From positions 248,001 through 312,000 of the forward strand of contig NZ_AUBH01000004.1 of assembly GCF_000429145.1 (NCBI RefSeq): 64,000 nucleotides of DNA, in the 5' to 3' direction. The first letter of the stretch is position 1. Each line of letters opens with the position of its first letter. Both the position numbers and the translations under genes were made by a program. Below the pieces are notes generated by a model that was not told the origin of the DNA, searched no databases, and saw nothing but the letters and a program-made list of their open reading frames with translations. Of this stretch, positions 55,208-64,000 are shown piece by piece. This DNA is from Aestuariibacter salexigens DSM 15300. GTDB taxonomy: Bacteria > Pseudomonadota > Gammaproteobacteria > Enterobacterales > Alteromonadaceae.

Positions 55208-56688
55208 TGCACTTTAAACCGCTTAATACTCATACGCAGTAGATGAGCAGATTCAGCCAGCTTTTCCAGCTTCTGTGCCACCAGTTCTGTAGCCTGGAAA
55301 TTCTGCTCAGATGTACGAGCGATAGTCGCCGTACTATCACTAATGTCTGTAACGGCAAGGCTTTGTTTTTTTAATGTATCGGAAATATCCAAAATGTGGT
55401 CGCTGGCCAGATGATTAATGCGATTGACACTTTTCATTTTTTGTCTGGCTTCACTGGTCGCGAGCATGGTTTTCTCACCGAGTTCATTGCACTGGGTGAC
55501 CCGATTAACGACGGTGTCAGAAAGGGAATCTAACTGACTGCTGGCCCTTAACATTTCAGCTACCCTTTCATGTGTCGTTGTGGAAAGCTGCCGGACTTCA
55601 TCTGCCACTACCGCAAAGCCTTTGCCATGATGCCCAGCCTGAGCAGCTTCTACAGACGCATTCAGCGCAAGTAAATTGGTTTGCTCAGCAATATCTTCAA
55701 TCGTTTCAACAACCTTCAGAATTTGCACAGACTCTTTCTTGAGCTCGGTAACGTCCTGTAATACCGCTTGCAGTTCATCAGATAACTGCTTGATGTCTTT
55801 TTCAAATACCTGCAGCTGGCGACTCAATAGCGAGGCTTCGCCGCTAGCATGCTGCGATTCATCACTTACTTCATCACTTGCTTTCACCAATCGGTCGAAG
55901 TTCCGTTTTAACTGTGAGGTTGCCTTTTTAACCGTTCTTCCTAATTCAGCATTAAGCTCTGATGACTCAGATACATCAGTGCCGGCCAGGATCTCACTGA
56001 GCGACTGACAGACGGTATCAGTGACTTTTTGTGTCTCAGCTAGAGCTGGTCGTAACGAGGTCAGCAAGGTAGCAAATGGCGCGTCCTGTCCTTTCCAGTT
56101 TTGCTCTTCCTCGCCGAGTGGCATGCTGTTCGGATCATGGATTAACCGCCCGACACTTTTCTGAATCGCCAGATCATTCAATGAGTCACGACGCATCTGG
56201 GTTGTCATGTAAAAGAGAATCCCGCCCTCTGCAACGGCGAAAAAGGCGTGAAGCATCCAGATTGACCAGTACAAATCTGAGGGTTCGAGTACGAAAACGG
56301 CAACGCCGTTTTTTTGCAACAGGAAGAAACTTAAATGATGTACAGCAACAAAACCGACGGATGAAATAAACAGATTGGGCAACTTATAAAAGCTGACAAA
56401 AGCTAGCAGAGAAAAGATCTGAAAATGCACTTCTGTTAATCCCATTCCCTGCTGAATATGCAATGCAGACAACATCTGCGCTGCAACCACATAAAAATGC
56501 GCAGTCACTGTTCGATACGGGATTAGGTAGTGGCACGCGTATGGCAGGGCAGCAATCAGCACGCAAATCACTAACACGGCAATGAATTGCGACTGTTGGA
56601 AACCAAGGATCAGTGCCACCACAATCTGCAAGCCAAGAATAATGGCAAACAATCGGTGTGCAGAACCTACCCATGGATAATAGTTCAT
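55204..56688 (-). CDS. Chemoreceptor with polytopic His-bearing membrane sensor domain
   Basis: This 494-residue protein has about six N-terminal membrane helices (about 10-180). Conserved-looking histidines lie inside or next to helices, in TEVHFQIF (near 105) and VAVHHLSFF (near 131-139). This pattern occurs in a group of chemoreceptors and cyclases and could bind heme or metal. There is no periplasmic ligand domain. The MCP domain (about 240-490) has [20 protein letters not shown] at its tip. It is followed by the coupled thioredoxin-like gene. Confidence 0.9.
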   Translation of the reverse strand: MNYYPWVGSAHRLFAIILGLQIVVALILGFQQSQFIAVLVICVLIAALPYACHYLIPYRTVTAHFYVVAAQMLSALHIQQGMGLTEVHFQIFSLLAFVSFYKLPNLFISSVGFVAVHHLSFFLLQKNGVAVFVLEPSDLYWSIWMLHAFFAVAEGGILFYMTTQMRRDSLNDLAIQKSVGRLIHDPNSMPLGEEEQNWKGQDAPFATLLTSLRPALAETQKVTDTVCQSLSEILAGTDVSESSELNAELGRTVKKATSQLKRNFDRLVKASDEVSDESQHASGEASLLSRQLQVFEKDIKQLSDELQAVLQDVTELKKESVQILKVVETIEDIAEQTNLLALNASVEAAQAGHHGKGFAVVADEVRQLSTTTHERVAEMLRASSQLDSLSDTVVNRVTQCNELGEKTMLATSEARQKMKSVNRINHLASDHILDISDTLKKQSLAVTDISDSTATIARTSEQNFQATELVAQKLEKLAESAHLLRMSIKRFKVQ

Positions 56689-56779
56689 TCGTTTCTCTGT
56701 ATTTAGGAGCTCGCGGACAATGATCTAAGCCATTGAGCTAATAGCCCGATGAGTTGACTTGTTCTGGACTAACTATAGT

Positions 56780-57508
56780 TCAAAAATCTGTATCAGGGTC
56801 AAAGCTGTTTAAGTAGCTCTCAAGTGTGTCTTGAATTTCGGGCAATAACGGGGCGTGACGTTTGTGAATAACGTGATGAAGAGATACCTTTGATAATTCT
56901 GTTACCTTGAACTCACGCTCGATAGACTTCTTTAAACTCTCAGTTACTCCGTAAATCGCATAATCTACTCGACCGTTATTCAACAGATAGCGAACATCAT
57001 CAAAATCATACACTTCACTATTCAATATCGAGCCATTAATGAATAAATCATCGAGCACCATCATATTGCCTAAATTAGAAATGGTTATCGCATTAGGGTC
57101 GGATAATGCGCTTTTGTCGCACGAATGGACAATAGGACAAATTAAAACAAGTTCTGCGGTGTAAAGGGCGGGCTGAACCACCAAAATGTTGGCGTATCGA
57201 GCTGCATTTGTATCGATCCTAACGACATCTGCATCCACATGACCATTATTTAGTTCAATAAATCCTCTCAGGGCAGGCACTTCATAAAAACGTACGTCAA
57301 TGCCTAAATCGTCATAAACCTGTTTAATGAGTCTCCTAAATGGAGGGGTTGCAGGATGGTTTAAGTGAGACACGGAAATTGTGTTCGGTTTCACGTAAAA
57401 CTGTTCTGCTGTATGCGATGGTGGGGAAAAAAACGAAGACACTGACACTACCCAAAAACATAGTGTCATTGATATGTAGTTCGTTAAAACACGCATACGT
57501 TTTTTCAA
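56780..57508 (-). CDS. Periplasmic solute-binding protein (family 3-like)
   Basis: This 242-residue protein has a signal peptide (MKKRMRVLTNYISMTLCFWV) and a bilobal binding-protein pattern with two alpha/beta lobes. The segments PPFRRLIKQVYDDLGIDV and RYLLNNGRVDYAIYG are typical of type II periplasmic binding proteins. No ABC-transporter genes are near, so it may feed a sensor rather than an importer. Base composition is AT-richer than the surrounding genes. Confidence 0.8.
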   Translation of the reverse strand: MKKRMRVLTNYISMTLCFWVVSVSSFFSPPSHTAEQFYVKPNTISVSHLNHPATPPFRRLIKQVYDDLGIDVRFYEVPALRGFIELNNGHVDADVVRIDTNAARYANILVVQPALYTAELVLICPIVHSCDKSALSDPNAITISNLGNMMVLDDLFINGSILNSEVYDFDDVRYLLNNGRVDYAIYGVTESLKKSIEREFKVTELSKVSLHHVIHKRHAPLLPEIQDTLESYLNSFDPDTDF

Positions 57509-57636
57509 ATCGATTCGACCAATTAATCCTTAACAAAGAATAGTCAAACAGTCAACGCTTGCCTACAGTTATTGAAAAGATTGGTTTGCTGCATGATCAA
57601 TTGCTTAGATTTAAATGTGAGCTAAACTAATGAAAA

Positions 57637-59355
57637 GTGTGCATACGCGGCCTTATTATTGTCTTGAGTAGTTCAAATCAACTTCCTGAAAATAGTTCAC
57701 TTTCAGACACTCTTGCTTGTGTTCTGAACAAAGACGGGGGAATTTTGTCGGCCTCAACGCTATGGTCTGAGTATTTCCCTTTTTCTCCTTCGAAACAAAA
57801 AGAATATGAAAATTTTGTGGATTGGGTGGTTGATGATGATAAGACTTGCTTCAACACAATTATTGGCTCGATTCAGTATCCTGACGCCAAGCCTTTGTCA
57901 GCAGAGCTTACTCTAATTAATAACGAGCGGGTCGGCATTACGCTTTGTCCTTTAAGTTCTGTCTCACCATCAAAATTTTTACTTTTTGCAACGCCACTTA
58001 GGCTGCGCGATGTCGATAAAAATACGAACAAAAAAACAAATGATCTTCTGAACGCTATCGTTTCGGCTTTGAAGATAGGCATCTGGCAATATGATACCCG
58101 TAATCAAGAATTGAAATGGTCAGACGAAATTTACGACATTCATGGTTTAGATAAAACGCTGTACCAGCCTACTTTAGAAAGCGCTATTGATCATTATCAC
58201 CCATCTGACATAAGGCAAGTCAAAAAACTAGTCAATGACGCATTAAATAAAAGACAAGAGTATACAGCTCGCCTCAAAGTCGTTCGAGAAGACAAGACAA
58301 TTCGTAATATCATCACTGGAGCTAAGGTACTGGAAGATTCGCGAGGCGAATTAACGCAGGTATACGGTTTTGTTCAGGATATCACCGCGTTGCATCAATC
58401 AACAATACGCAGCAGTTTGCTTGCAACTGCAATAAGCAGTACTTCAGTGGGCATCTGCATAACCGACCAACGCAGGCGCATCGTATGGGTAAATGCAGGA
58501 TTCGAAAAGCTCACAGGTTATAATGAATCGGACGTGCTGGGAAAGCCTTTGCCTCCTTTGGTTCAGGGCCCCGAAACAAGCAAAGCCACAGTACGCCAAA
58601 TCCATGAAAAGCTTGAGCATGGTGAGAATATTGAAACGGAAATTCTCAATTATCACGCCGACGGTTCGTTATACTGGATAAAATTAACCATTACGCCAAT
58701 ATTCAATGATGGCGCTATTACCCACTTTGTAGGCCTTCAGCAGGATATTTCAGAGCAGGTTCATCATAGAGAAGAACTTGATGCGCTAAGGCTCAGTCTC
58801 GAGCAGCAGATAGCCGAGCGGACCAAAGAACTCGAGGAGGCAAACAGAGAGTTACACCAACTCGCGCACCGCGACCAACTCACTGGCGCCCTCAATCGCC
58901 GCGCATTCAATAGAGATTACGTCAACGAATGTAAACGTGCTCAGCGATATGAAACCTGGTTATCCATTGCATGCCTCGATATTGACCACTTTAAGAGCAT
59001 CAATGACACATACGGTCATCAAACTGGTGATTCTGCGCTTGTTAGCGTCGTCAAGCGTATTCAATCTGCAATGCGAGAGACCGATAATATCTACCGTATG
59101 GGTGGAGAAGAATTTATCATTTTGATGCCACACACCAATGCAGAAGATGCCGAAATAGCCAGTGAACGCATGCGACACGCTGTTGCGCAAACCGATTTAA
59201 CTATCAGCGGCATAAGTTTTCCCATCTCAATCAGCATTGGCCTGCTGTCTCAGAAAGGTGAACTATCGGAAAACGAGTGCCTAACGCGAGTTGACAAGTG
59301 CCTTTACCGAGCAAAAGCAAATGGCCGCAACTGCGTCGTAGCATGTCATTGCTAG
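57637..59355 (+). CDS. PAS-PAS-GGEEF diguanylate cyclase
   Basis: This 572-residue cytoplasmic protein has a weak N-terminal region, PAS domains at about 135-245 and 258-375, a coiled coil (about 375-410) and a GGDEF domain with intact MGGEEF near 495. The RETD inhibitory site lies five residues upstream. The second PAS has the LVQGPETS segment of LOV-like domains but no Cys at the photoactive position. No ATG lies near the start; GTG 57637 is used, with TTG 57664 as alternative. Confidence 0.9.
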   Translation: MCIRGLIIVLSSSNQLPENSSLSDTLACVLNKDGGILSASTLWSEYFPFSPSKQKEYENFVDWVVDDDKTCFNTIIGSIQYPDAKPLSAELTLINNERVGITLCPLSSVSPSKFLLFATPLRLRDVDKNTNKKTNDLLNAIVSALKIGIWQYDTRNQELKWSDEIYDIHGLDKTLYQPTLESAIDHYHPSDIRQVKKLVNDALNKRQEYTARLKVVREDKTIRNIITGAKVLEDSRGELTQVYGFVQDITALHQSTIRSSLLATAISSTSVGICITDQRRRIVWVNAGFEKLTGYNESDVLGKPLPPLVQGPETSKATVRQIHEKLEHGENIETEILNYHADGSLYWIKLTITPIFNDGAITHFVGLQQDISEQVHHREELDALRLSLEQQIAERTKELEEANRELHQLAHRDQLTGALNRRAFNRDYVNECKRAQRYETWLSIACLDIDHFKSINDTYGHQTGDSALVSVVKRIQSAMRETDNIYRMGGEEFIILMPHTNAEDAEIASERMRHAVAQTDLTISGISFPISISIGLLSQKGELSENECLTRVDKCLYRAKANGRNCVVACHC

Positions 59356-59439
59356 TTTGTGCTTTGCAATTGACTTAGCGACCAAACTGATTAATCTAAT
59401 TTTTATACATCATTTAATCAGTCTTAGGGTATTTATCCC

Positions 59440-60444
59440 GTGCATTATTACGTTCGAATAGGCGCGCTTGATGGATATGTCGAATGCCTCAATCAGCTTG
59501 GCGTATCACCATACGGCATCCTGGAACGTGTAAACATAATTGCCTCACAGTTAAACGATCCTGATTTAATGATCCCCTATGATTCGCTTGGGGAAGTATT
59601 GGAGCTTACCGCCACCCAACTTAAGCAACCTCTGTTTGGTACCCGCCTCAGCCGTTTTCAGGGATTGTCGTCTGTTGGTCTTATTGGTGCATATATGGCG
59701 CAACAGGACACTGTCGCCGACGCATTGCAAAGTGCACAGCGCTTTTCTGATATGCATGCTCACGGCGTGAGCCTGGAGACACAGCTGGTCACAGAAGACC
59801 TTTGCGAACTGACGCTGGATATGAAAGTCAATAATAAGCAGCAATATCCACAATTGGTGCAACTTAGTCTTGGCCTGGTAAGTGAAATGATTGGCGATAT
59901 GGTTGGCAAGGATTGGAAACTGGCAAAAGTTTGCTTAAGTCAATCCTTAAAGGAAAAAGACCGTAAGCAGCTCGGATTCATATTTGGCTGCGACATTATG
60001 TGCGAGTTTCCACGTGATAGCTTGGTATTTGATGCAGCTTTTCTACAGCGCAAACCGGTGACTGCAGACAACTTGCTCGATACCATTATGGAAAAGCAGT
60101 TTCACGAGCGGCGAATAAAAAACATCGATCATAGACAACTGGTAAAACACGCGATCAACGTGTTATTACCAACCGGCGATTGCAGTAAGGAGACGATTGC
60201 CGCGAGCCTTGGCCTGCATCCCAAAAAAATCGAACGCCTTTTAGCGAAACAAGGGTGTACATTTCGTAAGTTGTTGGAAGAAACACGTAAGGAAATTGCC
60301 TTACGCAGTCTGGATCAACGTTCATCGACCATGATGCAACTGGCTCTAAATCTGGGCTATTCAGACTTTTCTGCTTTCAGCCGCAGTTTCAAACGCTGGA
60401 CAGGTATCCCCCCCAGCCAATACACAGCCTCATACATATCGTAA
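59440..60444 (+). CDS. AraC family transcriptional regulator
   Basis: This 334-residue regulator starts at GTG 59440. The N-terminal arabinose-binding-like region (about 15-200) contains YDSLGEVLELTATQLKQPLFGTRLS, as in AraC proteins with a DUF-type N-terminal domain. The C-terminal double helix-turn-helix (about 235-330) ends with FSAFSRSFKRWTGIPPSQY. It precedes the chemoreceptor and OmpW genes and could regulate them, which is an inference from position. Confidence 0.9.
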   Translation: MHYYVRIGALDGYVECLNQLGVSPYGILERVNIIASQLNDPDLMIPYDSLGEVLELTATQLKQPLFGTRLSRFQGLSSVGLIGAYMAQQDTVADALQSAQRFSDMHAHGVSLETQLVTEDLCELTLDMKVNNKQQYPQLVQLSLGLVSEMIGDMVGKDWKLAKVCLSQSLKEKDRKQLGFIFGCDIMCEFPRDSLVFDAAFLQRKPVTADNLLDTIMEKQFHERRIKNIDHRQLVKHAINVLLPTGDCSKETIAASLGLHPKKIERLLAKQGCTFRKLLEETRKEIALRSLDQRSSTMMQLALNLGYSDFSAFSRSFKRWTGIPPSQYTASYIS

Positions 60445-60646
60445 ATACGTTCTACAGACGTTTCTCCCCTTAAACCTGTCTGACACCATCCATTCGACAA
60501 ACTGTCGCAAAATGTCAAGCTAGTGTCGCTTTTAGTCAAGCTTTGGGTTGTTCAATCCGGCTATTCTTTGCACACCTTAAGAACGACCCAGCAGTAGCTT
60601 TCAATCTGCCCAGGGTTGATGCAGGTGTTACATAGGAATACACAAC

Positions 60647-62221
60647 ATGAAAATCAAAACGCAGTTGGTTTTAGTTATTTCGGTCATGCTTTCACTCATG
60701 CTCGCGGCATCCATCGCTAGCTATTGGGGCATGAATAAGATTGCTGAAGTATCGGACTATTATCCTAAAGAACTGGTTCCTGGCCTACAGGTTTTTCAGA
60801 GGTTGAAACAGGATGTGCTGCTGGTAAAGCTTGCCGTCTACCAGCAGGACGCCGCAACTATTCGCACCCTGGCACCACAGCTTGAAAAACGCCTAGTCGC
60901 TTTCGGCAATGGTTCTACTACGCCGCCTGACAGCCCTTTCTATGGGGACACCACGCTGTCCAATGGTGCCCGTGAAGTAGCAGATAAAATGCTGGCTATC
61001 GTACGACAGGCACAAATAGAAACTCTGGAAGGTGCGCCGTCATCAGCCTTTGAAGCGCTTAACAGAAACTATGACCAGGCTGACCAGACCGCTACCGTCG
61101 TGGTTAAGTATCTGGTGGAAGAAACCACGGGGCTTATTAAAGAAGGCATGTCATTTATTGTGATGCTCATCGCCATTATCGCGGTGGTTGCCCTCTTCAT
61201 CTCGGCTGGTTTTGGCTGGTGGCTGTTCCGCACTCTGGATACCGGCATCCATAAGCTTATTGATTCATTTAAGCAGGTCAGTGACGGTAACCTGAATGTG
61301 CGCGCCGATGACAGTAAAAATGATGAATTATCTGAGCTTGCCGGCCACTTCAATACCCTTACACAGAACCTGAAAACTACGGTACTGGAGCTGGCAGGTG
61401 TGGTGACTCAACTTGGGGGCCTGAGCACGCAGTTCCGTCAGACAGGTGAGGTATTCCTGGATAGTTCACGTCAGACAACCTCAGAAACCCATTTATTGGC
61501 GACGGCAATGACTGAAATGTCGCAAACAGCAACAGAGGTATCCAGGAACGCAGAGACCACAGCTGGACAAGCCAACGAGGCCAAAAGCCAGGCAGATTCT
61601 GCCAAAAACCTGATTGCTGTGGCGGTTGAAGACACACGCAGCTTATCTGAAATGACCAGTGAAGTGACCGACCAGATGACACGCCTGAAAGAGCGCACAC
61701 TGAACATTTCGTCTGTGGTTGATGTTATCCAAAACATCGCTGAGCAGACTAACCTGCTTGCCTTAAATGCAGCGATTGAGGCTGCTCGTGCGGGCGAACA
61801 AGGCAGAGGTTTTGCAGTGGTTGCAGACGAAGTGCGCAACTTGGCTAACCGCACCGGCGAGTCAACTCAGGAAATTGTGGGCGTTATTGAAGAGCTACAA
61901 CAGCTGTCTGAACACACCACACGCAAGATTGAACAAAGCCACAGTGCAGTAGAAAAAAGCGTGGAGTCTATCTCTGAAATCGACCAGTCGGTAGCCACCA
62001 TTTTATCAAACATTACGGCGATTTCTGACATGAACCATACCGTGGCAACCAATGCCAGTGAGCAAAGTATGGTCGCAGAAGACGTGAACAAAAATGTGGT
62101 TCGCATCAGTGAATTGGCGTCAGAGAACGAACGCGAGACCGAGAAGGTTAATGCTGAAATCGCCAGCATCGACGAGCTTGCCAAAAACCTGCAAACCATC
62201 ATCAATAAATTTTCAGTGTAA
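60647..62221 (+). CDS. Transmembrane methyl-accepting chemotaxis protein
   Basis: This 524-residue classic receptor has TM1 at about 7-29, a periplasmic helical sensor domain (about 30-170), TM2 near 173-197 and a HAMP domain (about 198-250). A long MCP domain follows, with [20 protein letters not shown] at the hairpin tip. The ligand is unknown. In the 202-base upstream gap, TCAAGCT occurs twice (60514-60520 and 60536-60542) and resembles the -35 half of flagellar sigma-28 promoters, without a convincing -10. Confidence 0.93.
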   Translation: MKIKTQLVLVISVMLSLMLAASIASYWGMNKIAEVSDYYPKELVPGLQVFQRLKQDVLLVKLAVYQQDAATIRTLAPQLEKRLVAFGNGSTTPPDSPFYGDTTLSNGAREVADKMLAIVRQAQIETLEGAPSSAFEALNRNYDQADQTATVVVKYLVEETTGLIKEGMSFIVMLIAIIAVVALFISAGFGWWLFRTLDTGIHKLIDSFKQVSDGNLNVRADDSKNDELSELAGHFNTLTQNLKTTVLELAGVVTQLGGLSTQFRQTGEVFLDSSRQTTSETHLLATAMTEMSQTATEVSRNAETTAGQANEAKSQADSAKNLIAVAVEDTRSLSEMTSEVTDQMTRLKERTLNISSVVDVIQNIAEQTNLLALNAAIEAARAGEQGRGFAVVADEVRNLANRTGESTQEIVGVIEELQQLSEHTTRKIEQSHSAVEKSVESISEIDQSVATILSNITAISDMNHTVATNASEQSMVAEDVNKNVVRISELASENERETEKVNAEIASIDELAKNLQTIINKFSV

Positions 62222-62247
62222 CGAACAAACTTAAACCGGAGTCTATT

Positions 62248-62901
62248 ATGAAATACATCACTACTATTGCAGCGTTGAGTCTATTGAGCAGCGCAGCGTT
62301 TGCTGCTGACACAAAGCATACATTGAAGTTGGGCTACGCCTACGCCATGTACAACAACTCATCCAGCTTGCTGACTAACGCCCCGGTGCCGATTACAGGC
62401 GGTGCCAAAGACCATGGCGTGATTGCCATGAACTACGACTACGCCCTTACGCCAAACTGGTCAATTAATCTGGCTGGTGGCCTGCCACCGACCGTAAAGC
62501 TGGAAGCGCTTGGCGAAGAAGTAGGGGAATCAAAAGCCCTTTATCCTGCGGTCATGGGAATCTACAACTACTCCCTGAATAACAGCACAACGCTATATGC
62601 AGGTGCTGGCGTGGTTTACACCAAGTTTGTCGACCCTGAGGTGTATGACAACTACACCGAAGATTTCATGGGCGAGAGCAGTAGCGCCGACATTGAGGAT
62701 GATATCGGTCTGACACTCAAAGCAGGCGTGACCCTCCATCTTAATGATCGTTGGTTGATTGATGTGAACTACGCGCGTTACGGCATTACGGCCGACGCTG
62801 CTATCACGACAACTCACGCAGATGGTAGCAGCATTACGCGTGAAATCAGTGTGGATGTAAACCCTGACATCGTCACATTGTCAGTCGGTTACAAGTTTTA
62901 A
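62248..62901 (+). CDS. OmpW family outer-membrane protein
   Basis: This 217-residue protein has a signal peptide (MKYITTIAALSLLSSAAFA, cleaved after AFA). It is an 8-stranded beta-barrel candidate, with alternating aromatic-ended strands and a C-terminal Phe (SVGYKF). The signature strands LTPNWSINLAGGLPPTVKLE and LKAGVTLHLNDRWLIDVNY match OmpW. Family members form narrow hydrophobic channels. It starts 26 bases after the chemoreceptor, so both may be one transcript. Confidence 0.92.
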   Translation: MKYITTIAALSLLSSAAFAADTKHTLKLGYAYAMYNNSSSLLTNAPVPITGGAKDHGVIAMNYDYALTPNWSINLAGGLPPTVKLEALGEEVGESKALYPAVMGIYNYSLNNSTTLYAGAGVVYTKFVDPEVYDNYTEDFMGESSSADIEDDIGLTLKAGVTLHLNDRWLIDVNYARYGITADAAITTTHADGSSITREISVDVNPDIVTLSVGYKF

Positions 62902-62936
62902 TTCACCCTTTATTAGTGCAAACCTGGAGCAGGTCT

Positions 62937-64000
62937 ATGAAATTGCATGTATCTTCCGCGCTGAAAATCTCTTTTTACTATGGGATATTCGCTGCCCTGT
63001 GGATTGTGCTGTCTGATGCGGTCATTCTTACCGTATTTGACACTGAATCAACGCGCATGCTGGCACAGACCTATAAAGGGTTGGCGTTTATTCTCGTTAC
63101 ATCGGTACTGCTTATGGCTCTGGTACTCAACTATCATCGTCAGGTAGAGCGCGCCAACGATATGGATAGCCTGACTGGACTGATCAGCCTCAACGTATTT
63201 GTACATGCTTTGCGCACTACCATGGCACGGCGTAAACCGACCGAAAGAGTCGTTATGGGTTATCTGGATATTGATGACTTTCAATCGGTGAATAAAAAGA
63301 TCGGTTTTGAAGCGGCGAATGCCTTTCTGAAAGAGCTTGCTCACGAACTTTCTAAGGCGACGTTGCAAGGCTCATCTGTATCTCGCATACAAGCCGATCG
63401 CTTTGCGTCATTCGCCGTGCTGGATGAATCTATCGACCTGAAATTTCATGTCGTCGATATACAGAATGCCTATTACGCCTGCGCCCACCGACATGGCGTT
63501 GACGCCACGTGCTGTATCGGCATCGCAATTTGCCCTGATGATGGCATCACTGCAGACGAGTTGATGCACTCTGCTATTGAAGCATTAACTATCGCCAAAC
63601 AGCATACAGATATGATCCAGTTTCATGACAAGTCTCTATCTGAGCAGGCGCTGCGACATCGGCAAATCGTTACTGCGCTTCGTCACGCCATACAACATGA
63701 TGAGCTGAGTCTGGTTTATCAGCCAAAATACGATTTACAAAACCTTAAAGTGACTGGGCTTGAAGTGCTGGTCAGGTGGAATGACAAAATTCATGGGTTT
63801 ATTGCACCTAACGTATTTATTCCACTTGCAGAGCAAAACGGTCTTATTCATGCGTTAACCAAACTGGTTGTGAAAAAAGCCGCTCGAGAGCTAGGCAATA
63901 TCAGCGAACTCGGCAGCCACATTGAGCACGTGTCGATCAATGTCTCTGCTGGCGAGTTCAACGATGCCGAAGAAATGCGTGACTTAGTGAGAATTATTGA
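62937..64000 (+). CDS. GGDEF-EAL protein with degenerate GGDEF motif (truncated by window edge)
   Basis: An open frame runs from ATG 62937 to the end of the window (354 codons). Two N-terminal membrane helices lie at about 8-31 and 47-67, followed by a GGDEF-type domain starting DSLTGL. The active motif is replaced by QADRF, so no cyclase activity is expected. The EAL domain begins SLVYQPKYDL and reads EVL instead of EAL; PNVFIPLAEQ follows. It is probably a phosphodiesterase or a c-di-GMP effector. AGGT 5 bases upstream is the ribosome binding site. Confidence 0.88.
   Translation, partial: MKLHVSSALKISFYYGIFAALWIVLSDAVILTVFDTESTRMLAQTYKGLAFILVTSVLLMALVLNYHRQVERANDMDSLTGLISLNVFVHALRTTMARRKPTERVVMGYLDIDDFQSVNKKIGFEAANAFLKELAHELSKATLQGSSVSRIQADRFASFAVLDESIDLKFHVVDIQNAYYACAHRHGVDATCCIGIAICPDDGITADELMHSAIEALTIAKQHTDMIQFHDKSLSEQALRHRQIVTALRHAIQHDELSLVYQPKYDLQNLKVTGLEVLVRWNDKIHGFIAPNVFIPLAEQNGLIHALTKLVVKKAARELGNISELGSHIEHVSINVSAGEFNDAEEMRDLVRII

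Noticed and set aside
60510-60570. Flagellar sigma-28 promoter before the chemoreceptor at 60647
   Set aside because: The TCAAG half is present twice but the GCCGATAA half is only a partial match, so it is not listed as a promoter feature.

Overview
This 64 kb window looks like chromosome from a marine gammaproteobacterium of the order Alteromonadales, probably Alteromonadaceae. This rests on gene order and protein family; no database was searched. The typical blocks are yacG-zapD-coaE-pilD-pilC-pilA, nadC next to ampD-ampE, and pdhR-aceE-aceF-lpd. Further support comes from valS-holC-pepA divergent from lptF-lptG, selD-mnmH, and many PAS, GGDEF and chemoreceptor genes. Base composition is moderate and coding density is high.

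Left part (0-19 kb): a truncated membrane-protein gene and a secreted, C-terminally anchored surface protein come first. A long minus-strand run follows, covering type IV pilin biogenesis, CoA synthesis, division and gyrase control. The usual pilB ATPase gene is missing between pilA and pilC. Next come nadC, a membrane-tethered retropepsin-like protease, and the divergent ampD-ampE pair. The pyruvate dehydrogenase operon carries a perfect PdhR operator directly downstream of a good promoter. It is followed by a zinc alcohol dehydrogenase and a complete class I HMG-CoA reductase, an unusual enzyme for this group.

Centre (18-36 kb): a cation-efflux protein, an SPFH protein, a lipoprotein amidohydrolase paired with a GNAT-nitrilase fusion, a SpoIIAA-like protein, and an iron alcohol dehydrogenase with a thioesterase. 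Conserved housekeeping genes follow: valS, holC, pepA, lptF, lptG, an RDD protein, selD and mnmH. This part ends in a tRNA-Leu(CAA) gene with a strong, stringent-looking promoter.

Around 36.3-36.6 kb, just past the tRNA, is a non-coding stretch of stacked hairpins. It ends in a degenerate copy of the tRNA 3' half, the most puzzling non-coding signal in the window. From here to about 45 kb the content is more accessory: a PAS-GGDEF protein, a gene-poor 0.7 kb, a Crp/Fnr regulator, a small conserved-looking protein, NhaA, a transglutaminase-like protein, a PLP sulfur-metabolism enzyme, an EamA exporter and an enoyl-CoA hydratase-like protein.

Right part (45-64 kb): sensory proteins dominate. 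There are four chemoreceptors of different architecture, one PAS-GGDEF cyclase, a GGDEF-EAL protein with a broken GGDEF motif that runs off the edge, a solute-binding protein, an AraC regulator and an OmpW-like porin. They are interleaved with RNA-modification and ribosome genes (YlqF-type GTPase, rlmE, a SpoU methyltransferase, rluF). No CRISPR array, insertion sequence, integrase or toxin-antitoxin pair was found. The best leads are the tRNA-linked structured region, the chemoreceptor/thioredoxin-like gene pair, the solitary HMG-CoA reductase, the amidohydrolase/GNAT-nitrilase pair and the missing pilB.
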